5,782 nt of DNA, taken from contig JAQUXV010000186.1 of NCBI GenBank assembly GCA_028692205.1, positions 1 through 5,782 of the forward strand. Reading direction: 5' to 3'. A program made the position numbers and the translations under genes. The notes beneath the pieces are model-generated. The model was not told where the DNA came from. It saw only the letters and a list, made by a program, of their open reading frames with translations, and made no database searches. Every line of letters begins with the position of its first letter. The first letter of the stretch is position 1. Shown piece after piece: positions 1 through 4,993 of this stretch. Source of the stretch: Eubacteriales bacterium (lineage in GTDB: Bacteria > Bacillota_A > Clostridia > Christensenellales > Aristaeellaceae).

Positions 1-1
1 T

Positions 2-103
2 GATGGTATTCGAACCGAAAGGATTTTAACCCGGACGGAACAGGAAAACCAACCCGGATCACTGACAGGTATTTCCCATCGAGCAGAGATACAAATTGAA
101 TAG
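2..103 (+). CDS. C-terminal tail of an unidentified protein (5' end outside window)
   Basis: Reading from base 2, one plus-strand frame stays open for 33 codons and ends with TAG at 101-103. The other two plus frames stop early (TGA at 1-3 and TAA at 27-29). The visible tail is hydrophilic and charged, beginning DGIRTERILTRTEQ and ending HRAEIQIE, with no recognisable motif. The main support for a real gene is position: a strong intrinsic terminator on the same strand starts 10 nt after the stop. An open stretch of about 100 nt can occur by chance, so the call rests on the stop-terminator pairing. The function cannot be guessed from this fragment. Confidence 0.45.
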   Translation, partial: DGIRTERILTRTEQENQPGSLTGISHRAEIQIE

Positions 104-113
104 CCTGGGTTTT

Positions 114-144
114 GACCGGACGGCATTCAGCCGCCCGGTCTTTT
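114..144 (+). terminator. Intrinsic terminator after the upstream plus-strand gene
   Basis: GACCGG (114-119) pairs with CCGGTC (135-140), and CGGC (121-124) pairs with GCCG (130-133). There is a single A/C mismatch between the two blocks and the loop is ATTCA. TTTT (141-144) follows directly, with more T soon after. It sits 10 nt downstream of the TAG at 101-103, as expected for the terminator of that gene. Confidence 0.75.
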
Positions 145-179
145 GGATTTACCTTTTTCAAAAGGCAGGAAAGTAAAGA

Positions 180-510
180 GGGGTTTCGCACCTGTAGGTG
201 TTACCAAAGGGCTTTCCGCTCGCCCTTTGGAAGCCTTCGGGCCCTGCTGGGCTCTTTATTGTGCCGTTCGGCACCGGGGCAGGGAATGCGCCTGCGGGCG
301 CACAGGGGTTTCGCACCAGCGGGTGCGACCAAAGGGCTTTCCGCTCGCCCTTTGGGAGCCTTCGGGCGCAGCTTGCGTCCTTTTTTTGTGCCGTTCGGCA
401 TTGGAACAGGGAATGCGCCTGCGGGCGCACAGGAGTTTCGCACCTGCGGGCGCGACCAAAGGGCTTTCCGCTCGCCCTTTGGGAGCCTTCGGGTCGCCTG
501 CGTTGGCGGC
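180..510 (+). repeat. Tandem hairpin-rich repeat array, left arm (3 units)
   Basis: Three related units begin near 180, 305 and 432, a period of 125-127 bp; the third is cut short. Each unit is a string of hairpins. H1 is TCGCACC-TGC-GGGTGCGA-like. H2 is CCAAAGGGC/GCCCTTTGG around the conserved loop TTTCCGCTC (213, 338 and 465). H3 is terminator-like. H4 is GTGCC-GTTC-GGCAC. H5 is TGCGCC-TGC-GGGCGCA. The H3 stem differs in each unit but still pairs: GGGCCC/GGGCTC (239-254, then TTTATT), GGGCGCA/TGCGTCC (364-380, then seven T), and GTCGCC/GGCGGC (493-510, no T-run). Open frames run through the array in several frames at once, as expected of stop-poor GC-rich repeats, and I see no real gene. 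Confidence 0.85.
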
Positions 511-516
511 GGGCTG

Positions 517-617
517 CGCGAAAGGGTCGCCCCTCGGAGTACAGGATAGTCGTCCACCGCCGCTGCGGCAGCGGCGACCGACAAGCCTGTCCATCCTGCG
601 GAGCGAACCCTTTCGCG
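517..617 (+). ncRNA. Candidate structured RNA element, copy 1 (unidentified family)
   Basis: The outer stem is CGCGAAAGGGT (517-527) with ACCCTTTCGCG (607-617), 11 bp. The apical hairpin is CGCCGCTG (558-565) with CAGCGGCG (569-576), loop CGG. Between them lie two core strands, 534-555 and 576-600, that are identical to copy 2 on the other strand. Core pairs include ACAGG (541-545) with CCTGT (586-590), and GTCG with CGAC. An alternative pairing, CAGGAT (542-547) with ATCCTG (593-598), is mutually exclusive with the first. The stems are unrelated in sequence to those of copy 2 but pair in the same places, so structure appears to be conserved. I do not recognise the family. A DNA cruciform or a mobile palindromic repeat is the alternative. 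No promoter is visible nearby, so expression is inferred only. Confidence 0.55.
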
Positions 618-734
618 TCCCGCCTTGCTTGCCGTCAGGCGACAGGGAACCTTCCCCTTCCCATGCGGTTTCAATCTCTTTTCCCTTGCATGTTTGTCTG
701 CCGATTTTTCTTCCGCTTGCAGATTGTTGCTTCA
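618..734. other. Centre of the convergent repeat region, no feature seen
   Basis: This spacer separates the two inverted copies of the structured element. It is less GC-rich than its flanks and pyrimidine-rich on the plus strand around 650-715. I see no convincing gene, promoter or strong hairpin here. It is where the two arms meet, so it may mark the junction of an old inversion or insertion. Confidence 0.5.
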
Positions 735-873
735 GGGGCGCGGTGCTCCCTCGCAGGATGGACAGGCTTGTCGGTCACCGATACCACGGATGCTTCTGTA
801 AAGCATTGTTGCTCTGCCATCCGTGGTGTCGGCGGACGACTATCCTGTACTCCGAGAGGAAGCACCGCGCCCC
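735..873 (-). ncRNA. Candidate structured RNA element, copy 2 (unidentified family)
   Basis: Read on the minus strand. The outer stem is 18 bp: GGGGCGCGGTGCT (873 to 861) and the next five bases pair with 735-752, with a single G.U that pairs only on the minus strand. The apical hairpin is ACCACGGATG/CATCCGTGGT (783-792 with 818-827), 10 bp with a long loop. The core strands at 834-855 (22 nt) and 752-776 (25 nt) are identical to copy 1. The variable middle is 57 nt here against 20 nt in copy 1. Conserved core strands with freely changing but complementary stems are the usual signature of a structured RNA. The G.U pair favours transcription from the minus strand, the same direction as the adjoining repeat arm. 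Confidence 0.55.
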
Positions 874-1391
874 TTGCCCGACTGCAAGCCCGAAGGGTGC
901 AGGGGCGAGCGGAAAGCCCCTGCTCGCACCCACAGGTGCGACTCCCCCGTGCGTCCGCAGACGCATCCCCTCGCCCGCGCCAAATGGCGCATAAAAAAGA
1001 GCCCAATAGGGCCCGAAAGGTGCAGGGGCGAGCGGAAAGCCCCCTGCTCGCACCCGCAGGTGCGACACCCCCGTGCGTCCGCAGACGCCTCCCCCTGCCC
1101 GTGCCGAATGGCGTATAAAAAAGAGCCCAACAGGGCCCGAAGGGCGCAGGGGCGAGCGGAAAGCCTCTGCTCGCACCCACAGGCGCGACACCCCTGCCCG
1201 CGCTGAATGGCGCATAAAAAAGAGCCCAACAGGGTCCGAAGGGCGCAGGGGCGAGCAGAAAGCCTCTGCTTGCACCCGCAGACGCATCCCCTTGCCCGCG
1301 CCAAATGGCGCATAAAAAAGAGCCCAACAGGGCCCGAAGGGCGCAGGGGCGAGCGGAAAGCCCCTGCTCGCACCCGCAGGTGCGACACCCC
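874..1391 (-). repeat. Tandem hairpin-rich repeat array, right arm (5 units)
   Basis: This is the same repeat family as the left arm, in the opposite orientation. The conserved H2 loop (GAGCGGAAA on the plus strand) occurs at 907, 1030, 1154, 1253 (one base changed) and 1351. The spacings are 123, 124, 99 and 98; the short units lack a ~25 bp piece around H5. H2 stems are mainly GCAGGGGC/GCCCCTGC here instead of CCAAAGGGC/GCCCTTTGG, so the stem changed while pairing and loop were kept. Four units carry a minus-strand terminator-like H3, GGGCCC-TGTT-GGGCTC followed by six T (999-1014, 1123-1138, 1222-1237 with one mismatch, 1320-1335). H4 is GCGCC-AAAT-GGCGC (1298-1311). The array lies directly downstream of the prsA-like gene on the minus strand. 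Confidence 0.85.
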
Positions 1392-1423
1392 TTCCCCTTG
1401 CGCACGGGCAGTGTGCCTTTCCC

Positions 1424-1446
1424 TTTTGCCTTTTCAAAAGGCAAAA
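1424..1446. repeat. Palindrome at the outer end of the right repeat arm
   Basis: TTTTGCCTTTT (1424-1434) and AAAAGGCAAAA (1436-1446) form an 11-bp inverted repeat around a single C. A shorter version, CCTTTT-TC-AAAAGG (152-165), sits at the outer end of the left arm. The two arms therefore begin with the same kind of palindrome. It overlaps the T-tract of the prsA-like gene's terminator. Confidence 0.7.
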
Positions 1447-1471
1447 AAGAAGGCCCCCTTTTCAGGGGGCC
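1443..1471 (-). terminator. Intrinsic terminator of the prsA-like gene
   Basis: On the minus strand GGCCCCCT (1471-1464), loop GAAA, and AGGGGGCC (1459-1452) form a perfect 8-bp stem capped by a GNRA-type tetraloop. TTCTTTTTT follows (to 1443). It starts 17 nt after the TAA of the prsA-like gene. Confidence 0.9.
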
Positions 1472-1488
1472 AAAGATAATGGAATGTG

Positions 1489-2928
1489 TTATTCGGCGCT
1501 GTCGGTGCTGTCCGTGCCCTGCAGCTCGTCAACAGTCTTCAGCAGGCCCGTGTACTGGATATCCGCGGCTGCTTGCCAGGCATCCATGGCTGCGGAGTTC
1601 TTGTCCGTAAGCAGGGTAGAGCGGATACTCTCCTTCAGCTCGTCGGTCAGTTCCACGGGGCCGGCAGGCACGTCGCCCATGTATTTTACGATGTGGACAC
1701 CGTAGTCGCTCACGTAGGGGGCGCTCACGCCGCCAATTTCATCGATGGAGAAGGCGGCTTCCACAAACTCTGGCACGAAGCTGGTGGAGGCGAGGGCGAC
1801 TTCGTACCCGTTGGGGTAATCGCCGCTGGTCATACCCGGGTCGCTGGCGGTTCCGTCCGCGTTCACGCCGTACTCGGCAATCAATGCGTCAAAATCCTCG
1901 CCCTGCGCGATCTTATCGTAAATTTCGGTGGTCTTATCCTGCAGCGAAGCAAGGATGTCCGCCTTGGCGTTGTCAACATCCGCCTCGGTTACGGGCGTTT
2001 CGGTGGGTTCGGGCGTCGTATCCGCCTCAACGGTCGCATCGGGCGCCGCAGTGGCGTCGGCCGCGGTATCGGAAGTGGTGTCCGCTTCATTTTCCATCTG
2101 CTCTTCCAGACGGGCCTGCAGATCGGTGTAGGTGCTCAGCAGGGTATCGTCCACCGGCAGAAGGATGTGCTTTACGTAACGGTAGCCCGCGGGATGGTAC
2201 CACGGTTTTTCGGTCGCGTACTGGTAATTGTAGAGCATCAGCTGATACTCGTACGAATCCAGATCGTTCTCGTACAGCGCCTGATCGTTCGCGACATTGG
2301 TTTCGTACTGCTGCTGGATATCATCATCCGTCACGGTGATGTCCTTGCAAACAAATTCCTGCACACGGGTGTAGGTTTCGTTGTCCAGATAGTTCTGGCG
2401 AAGGATATCCTTAGTGTAACCAAGGTTGCCGTAGTACGCCTCGGCCTCGGCATACGCGGAAGCCTTTTCCTCGTCGGTGGATTCGTCGGTCAGGCTGCCC
2501 GCGGACTGCACATAGTTGTCCAGCGCGGACTGCCAATCGGAATCGGAGGAGGCGTAGATCGCGGCCTTCTCGTCGTCGGTGTACTGGTCCAGCCCGTTGG
2601 CGGCAGCGGTGGCCTGGATGAGTTTCATGGTTACGGCCTCTTCCATGGCGACGGCGTAATACAGCTCCAGGCTGGTATCGTCGGGCTCGCCATAGTAGTT
2701 CACGAGGCTCTGGTAATAGGTGGCCGCGTCCGCCCAGGTGATGTCGGTGCCCTCCACGGTGGCGATCACGTCGGTGTCTGCCAGCTGCGGGGCGGTTACG
2801 GCGACGGCGTCGGTTACCTCGTCGGTGGCGACGGCGGTTACATCCTGCGCTTCCGCCAGAGAGATGGAGAAGCTTGCCAGCAGGCACACGCTCAGCAGCA
2901 TGGCAAGCACTTTGCGAAATTTGTTCAT
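1489..2928 (-). CDS. prsA: Secreted PrsA/SurA-type foldase (parvulin peptidyl-prolyl isomerase)
   Basis: A 479-residue exported protein expected to help fold secreted proteins outside the membrane. Residues 1-27 form a signal peptide: basic MNKFRK, a hydrophobic core, then an AEA-Q cleavage site. The Cys at 15 lacks a good lipobox (LSVC), so unlike classical PrsA it may not be a lipoprotein. Residues 50-250 are a SurA/PrsA-like helical chaperone region rich in Asp, Glu, Ala and Tyr. The parvulin domain starts at YRYVKHILLP (249-258) and resumes with GEDFDALIAEYG (343-354), SGDYPNG (368-374), FVEAAFSI (388-395) and YGVHIVKYMGDV (409-420). Between the two parts, about 278-315 is a low-complexity Thr/Ala/Pro/Glu insert. 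The RBS AAAGGA (2943-2938) lies 9 nt before the ATG. The family assignment is strong; the symbol is by analogy. Confidence 0.85.
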   Translation of the reverse strand: MNKFRKVLAMLLSVCLLASFSISLAEAQDVTAVATDEVTDAVAVTAPQLADTDVIATVEGTDITWADAATYYQSLVNYYGEPDDTSLELYYAVAMEEAVTMKLIQATAAANGLDQYTDDEKAAIYASSDSDWQSALDNYVQSAGSLTDESTDEEKASAYAEAEAYYGNLGYTKDILRQNYLDNETYTRVQEFVCKDITVTDDDIQQQYETNVANDQALYENDLDSYEYQLMLYNYQYATEKPWYHPAGYRYVKHILLPVDDTLLSTYTDLQARLEEQMENEADTTSDTAADATAAPDATVEADTTPEPTETPVTEADVDNAKADILASLQDKTTEIYDKIAQGEDFDALIAEYGVNADGTASDPGMTSGDYPNGYEVALASTSFVPEFVEAAFSIDEIGGVSAPYVSDYGVHIVKYMGDVPAGPVELTDELKESIRSTLLTDKNSAAMDAWQAAADIQYTGLLKTVDELQGTDSTDSAE

Positions 2929-3002
2929 ATTTTTGCGTCCTTTCCTTGCTTCGTAATGGGAAGCGATTCGGTGGGAACGGCGATCATCCCGATTGTCCTT
3001 GA

Positions 3003-3011
3003 TTTATACCA
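3003..3011 (-). promoter_or_regulatory. Extended -10 promoter of the prsA-like gene
   Basis: On the minus strand TGGTATAAA fits an extended -10 (TGn plus TATAAA). No good -35 is seen 16-18 nt upstream, which extended -10 promoters tolerate. A start near 2996 would give a leader of about 68 nt before the ATG at 2928. I see no strong structure in that leader. Confidence 0.5.
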
Positions 3012-3015
3012 CTTC

Positions 3016-3045
3016 TCGGCATACGCGCCGTACTTGTTTTATTAT
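3016..3045 (+). promoter_or_regulatory. Possible promoter of the L,D-transpeptidase gene
   Basis: TATTAT (3040-3045) is a fair -10. TCGGCA (3016-3021), 18 nt upstream, matches TTGACA at four of six positions. A start near 3052 gives a leader of about 90 nt. It is divergent from the prsA-like promoter, with the two -10 elements about 30 bp apart. Confidence 0.35.
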
Positions 3046-3131
3046 GGCACAGGTGTTGTATGGGTGCAAGGGTTTTACCCCCCTTTTCAAGAATGTTGCA
3101 GTATGTTCAAATTTGACCGTTCAGGTACAGC

Positions 3132-3138
3132 GGAGGGG
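3132..3138 (+). promoter_or_regulatory. Ribosome binding site of the L,D-transpeptidase gene
   Basis: GGAGGGG is the only strong Shine-Dalgarno match in the region, and it fixes the translation start to about 3141-3150. In the transpeptidase frame no ATG, GTG or TTG occurs at that distance, only CTG (3141), GTA (3144), AAC and ACG. See the gene entry for the consequence. Confidence 0.6.
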
Positions 3139-3140
3139 AG

Positions 3141-3605
3141 CTGGTAAACACGCGCGTACAGGTTTACAAAGCAAGGCGGCTGCTGGAGCTTACGGATGGC
3201 GAATCCCTGCTGCTCCGCGCCCGCGTGGCGCTGGGCCGGGAGCCTGTGGGGCCCAAGCGCCGCGAAGGCGACGGCAAAACGCCGGAAGGCGTTTACCGCA
3301 TTTGCCTTAGCAAAGAAAGCGGGAAGTATGGCCGAAGTCTGGGCATTGCCTACCCAAACGGGCATGACGCGCGGCACGCGTATACGGAAGGCGAAATCAG
3401 CGTGGAGGAGCTTCGCGCGGTGGAGAGCGCACAGGCCGACGGTCGCCGCCCGCCGTGGAGCACGGCGCTGGGCGGGGAAATCTACCTGCATGAAGGCCGC
3501 ACCGATATGGATTGGACACAGGGCTGCATCGCCCTTGCCCCGGAGGATATGGCGGTGCTGTTTGCCTACCGGGAACAGATTGAGGCTGTAGAAATTGTGC
3601 CGTAA
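3141..3605 (+). CDS. L,D-transpeptidase, YkuD domain, YafK-like
   Basis: YkuD enzymes cross-link peptidoglycan stem peptides through a catalytic cysteine. With the start set at CTG 3141 the protein has 154 residues. Visible motifs are VQVYKARRLLEL (6-17), ALGREPVGPKRREGDGKTPEG (about 30-50), typical of the YafK-like branch, LHEG with His117, and WTQGCIAL with the presumed catalytic Cys129. The fold's first strand (VQVYK) lies upstream of the first usual start, GTG 3225, so translation must begin earlier. An in-frame stop at 3114-3116 and the RBS at 3132-3138 limit the start to a CTG, or to a GTA that is one base away from GTG. No signal peptide is present, which is odd for an enzyme acting outside the membrane. 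TAA is at 3603-3605. The enzyme family is clear; the start is not. Confidence 0.85.
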   Translation: MVNTRVQVYKARRLLELTDGESLLLRARVALGREPVGPKRREGDGKTPEGVYRICLSKESGKYGRSLGIAYPNGHDARHAYTEGEISVEELRAVESAQADGRRPPWSTALGGEIYLHEGRTDMDWTQGCIALAPEDMAVLFAYREQIEAVEIVP

Positions 3606-3606
3606 G

Positions 3607-3628
3607 CCGGTTGCGATTGCCCAACCGG
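3607..3628 (+). terminator. Weak hairpin after the L,D-transpeptidase gene
   Basis: CCGGTTG (3607-3613) pairs with CAACCGG (3622-3628), 7 bp, loop of 8 nt, starting 1 nt after the stop codon. Only a short TTT follows, so as an intrinsic terminator it is weak. The loop carries GCGATTGCC, also found around the loop of the terminator at 3804-3843. Confidence 0.4.
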
Positions 3629-3640
3629 TTTCGCGGAAAC

Positions 3641-3749
3641 GTGGTGGCAGGCGAGGGTTCCAGCGCGCTTTCGGACGCTAACCATCCTTCCGGCTTTTCT
3701 CCGGGAGATGGACTGCAGGCACCGCGACAGTTGATCGGAATTCCACCAC
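3641..3749 (+). ncRNA. Possible compact multi-hairpin RNA, unidentified
   Basis: GTGGTGG (3641-3647) pairs with CCACCAC (3743-3749), closing a 109-nt stretch. Inside, GGTTCC (3656-3661) can pair with GGAATT (3737-3742). There are then three hairpins: AGCG/CGCT, CCATC-C-TTCCGG with CCGGGAGATGG (11 bp with one bulge), and GACTG/CAGTT. Several of these pairs are G.U on the plus strand and would be mismatches on the minus strand, which favours a plus-strand RNA. There is no nearby promoter and no T-run directly after it. It may be read through from the L,D-transpeptidase gene, or the fold may be chance. I could not match it to a known riboswitch. Confidence 0.25.
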
Positions 3750-3800
3750 TTATATTAGCCTCGCTGTAGCGCAGACGATAAAACAAATGGCCTTTTCAGC

Positions 3801-3843
3801 AAAATACCCCCGCCGCGGCTTGCGATTGCCGCGGCGGGGGTAT
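3801..3843 (-). terminator. Strong terminator of the ireB-ruvX-DUF1292 operon
   Basis: ATACCCCCGCCGCGGC (3804-3819) and GCCGCGGCGGGGGTAT (3828-3843) form a perfect 16-bp stem with loop TTGCGATT (plus-strand sense). On the minus strand TTT(T) follows at 3804-3801. The plus-strand side has no T-run, so it serves the minus-strand operon, ending about 20 nt after the DUF1292 stop codon. Confidence 0.85.
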
Positions 3844-3864
3844 CGTTATACCATTATCCGGAGA

Positions 3865-4179
3865 TCAGTTTTCCTCTCCGTCGCCCTGTTCCTCCAGAAC
3901 CTCCAGGCACTTCTGGAAAACGCGCTGATACTCTTCCTCGTCCTCTATGGTCGCGTAAAGATCATCGCCGTTCTCGTCCTGCTCGATCTTGAGGATGATG
4001 GATTCGCCTTGCAGGCAATCCTCCATGTCCTGCTGCGCTTCCAGCAGGATATAATTCGCGCCTTCGAATTCCAACGTCAGCAAATGATCGAAAGTGATGT
4101 CGTTGCCATTCTCATCCTGAAGGGTCACGATATGCTCGTCGTTCTCCCCGGCCGGTTCGCGTTGATCCTGCTCTTTCAT
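3865..4179 (-). CDS. yrzB: DUF1292 (YrzB-like) small acidic protein
   Basis: A 104-residue, very acidic protein of unknown function. The core EHIVTLQDENGNDITFDHLLTLEFEGANYILLEA (about 15-48) followed by a second beta-rich part (SIILKIEQDENGDDLYATIEDEEEY) matches the DUF1292 family, usually about 80-110 residues. Both ends are disordered-looking and charged (MKEQDQREPAGEND and EEQGDGEEN). It has no signal peptide or membrane segment, so it is presumably cytoplasmic. The RBS AAAGGAG (4194-4188) lies 8 nt before the ATG, so the start is well supported. It is the last gene of the operon, 54 nt after ruvX, and the terminator follows at once. The order ireB-ruvX-DUF1292 is widespread in Bacillota and supports the call. 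Confidence 0.9.
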   Translation of the reverse strand: MKEQDQREPAGENDEHIVTLQDENGNDITFDHLLTLEFEGANYILLEAQQDMEDCLQGESIILKIEQDENGDDLYATIEDEEEYQRVFQKCLEVLEEQGDGEEN

Positions 4180-4233
4180 AAAGCCCGCTCCTTTGTGAAC
4201 CGTGGCCGCCCGCAGTTCCGGCGCGACCCACGG

Positions 4234-4677
4234 TCAGGTTTCCGTATCATTCAGAATTTTTGCGCCGCTGGCCAGCCATTGCGTAAGGATGACCGCCGCG
4301 GCCAGTTTATCCACATTGCGTTTGCGCTCGTCACGCCGCACTCCGCCTTCGATCAACGTTTTCTCGGCGGTTACGGTGGTCATCCGCTCGTCCCAGTAGA
4401 AAATGTTCAGCCCCGCGTCGGCGAGCACTTTGCCAAACGCGAGCGCCTTTTCCGCCTGCCCGCCCCGGGTACCGTCCATGTTCAGGGGCAGGCCCAGCAA
4501 CACGTCCGCCGTTTGATACCGTTCGCACAGGGCTTGCACGTAACGGCTGTCGGGGCCGTACCCCACACGGCGATAAACCTCCACCGGCTGGGCGATGGTG
4601 CGCGTAGGGTCGGTAACCGCCACGCCGATGCGCACGTCGCCCACATCCAGCGCGAGAACGCGGCCGGAACCTGTCAC
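4234..4677 (-). CDS. ruvX: RuvX/YqgF nuclease (pre-16S rRNA processing / Holliday junction resolvase family)
   Basis: A 147-residue RNase H-fold nuclease. The YqgF family is implicated in 5'-end maturation of 16S rRNA and was earlier proposed as a Holliday junction resolvase. The expected motifs are present in order: [19 protein letters not shown] with acidic Asp11, [14 protein letters not shown] (62-75), YWDERMTT (94-101) and [11 protein letters not shown] with Asp123. Length is normal for the family. The start is GTG 4677, which overlaps the TGA stop of ireB in GTGA, so the two genes are probably translationally coupled. A modest RBS, GAAAGGG, lies about 9 nt upstream inside ireB. All expected acidic active-site residues appear intact. 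Confidence 0.95.
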   Translation of the reverse strand: MTGSGRVLALDVGDVRIGVAVTDPTRTIAQPVEVYRRVGYGPDSRYVQALCERYQTADVLLGLPLNMDGTRGGQAEKALAFGKVLADAGLNIFYWDERMTTVTAEKTLIEGGVRRDERKRNVDKLAAAVILTQWLASGAKILNDTET

Positions 4678-4937
4678 TCGTCAAGCCCTTTCAGGTATAC
4701 CCGAACAAGCTCCTCCACAATCTCGTCCCGCTCAAGGCGGCAGATCATGCTTCGAGCCTGCTGATAACTGGTAATGTAAGTCGGGTCGCCGGAGATGATG
4801 TAGCCCACCAATTGCGTTACCGGGTCGTATCCCTTGGCCTGCAGCGCCCGATAAACGTGCTCCAGAATATCGCGGGCGCCGTTGCTTCCCTCCACAATGG
4901 GCGAGAACTTGGTCGTTCCGTTCATTTCCGTAGCCAC
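4674..4937 (-). CDS. ireB: IreB family regulatory phosphoprotein (UPF0297, YrzL)
   Basis: A small cytoplasmic protein; in Enterococcus faecalis IreB is phosphorylated on N-terminal threonines by the Ser/Thr kinase IreK and affects cephalosporin resistance. The family core is unmistakable: [58 protein letters not shown] chose GTG 4937 (87 residues) because GAGGGAG lies 8 nt upstream of it. The in-frame ATG at 4925 (83 residues, MNGTTKF) matches the usual N-terminus but is poorly spaced from that RBS. A longer GTG at 4976 would overlap the promoter -10 and is rejected. Thr residues close to the N-terminus (NGTTKF) could be the phosphosites, by analogy. alaS, often the upstream neighbour in Bacillota, is not adjacent here. 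Confidence 0.9.
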   Translation of the reverse strand: MATEMNGTTKFSPIVEGSNGARDILEHVYRALQAKGYDPVTQLVGYIISGDPTYITSYQQARSMICRLERDEIVEELVRVYLKGLDE

Positions 4938-4967
4938 TTGCCTCACTCCCTCAAAGCGATTCGCCTT

Positions 4968-4993
4968 ATTATACACTATACGGCGCGATTATA
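4968..4993 (-). promoter_or_regulatory. Promoter region of the ireB-ruvX-DUF1292 operon
   Basis: Two perfect TATAAT hexamers occur on the minus strand, at 4973-4968 and 4993-4988, 20 bp apart. Neither has a clear -35 at 16-18 nt. Either could drive the operon, with starts near 4961 or 4981; the closer one leaves the RBS at about 4951-4945 inside a short leader. Confidence 0.55.

Noticed and set aside
1..20. TTCGAATACC on the minus strand resembling a tRNA T-arm
   Set aside because: The bases flanking the T-loop do not pair and no acceptor, D or anticodon arm can be drawn.
180..1391. CRISPR array
   Set aside because: The repeats are ~98-127 bp, diverged, contiguous and internally hairpinned, with no unique spacers of constant length and no cas genes.
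112..1610. Several long overlapping open frames (up to ~306 codons) on both strands in the repeat region
   Set aside because: They run through tandem hairpin repeats in many frames at once, encode the same Arg/Gly/Pro/Ser-rich repeated peptides, lack RBSs and contain terminator-like hairpins. They are by-products of stop-poor GC-rich DNA.
1486..3147. 553-codon plus-strand open frame
   Set aside because: It lies opposite the prsA-like gene and is explained as its antisense shadow. The minus-strand protein has a signal peptide, recognisable domain motifs, RBS, promoter and terminator.
3641..3760. FMN- or cobalamin-riboswitch-like words on the minus strand (GGTGGAATTCCGA, CAACTGTCGCGG)
   Set aside because: Only short words match. 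The conserved order of the riboswitch core is not present, and no minus-strand gene follows within about 700 bp.
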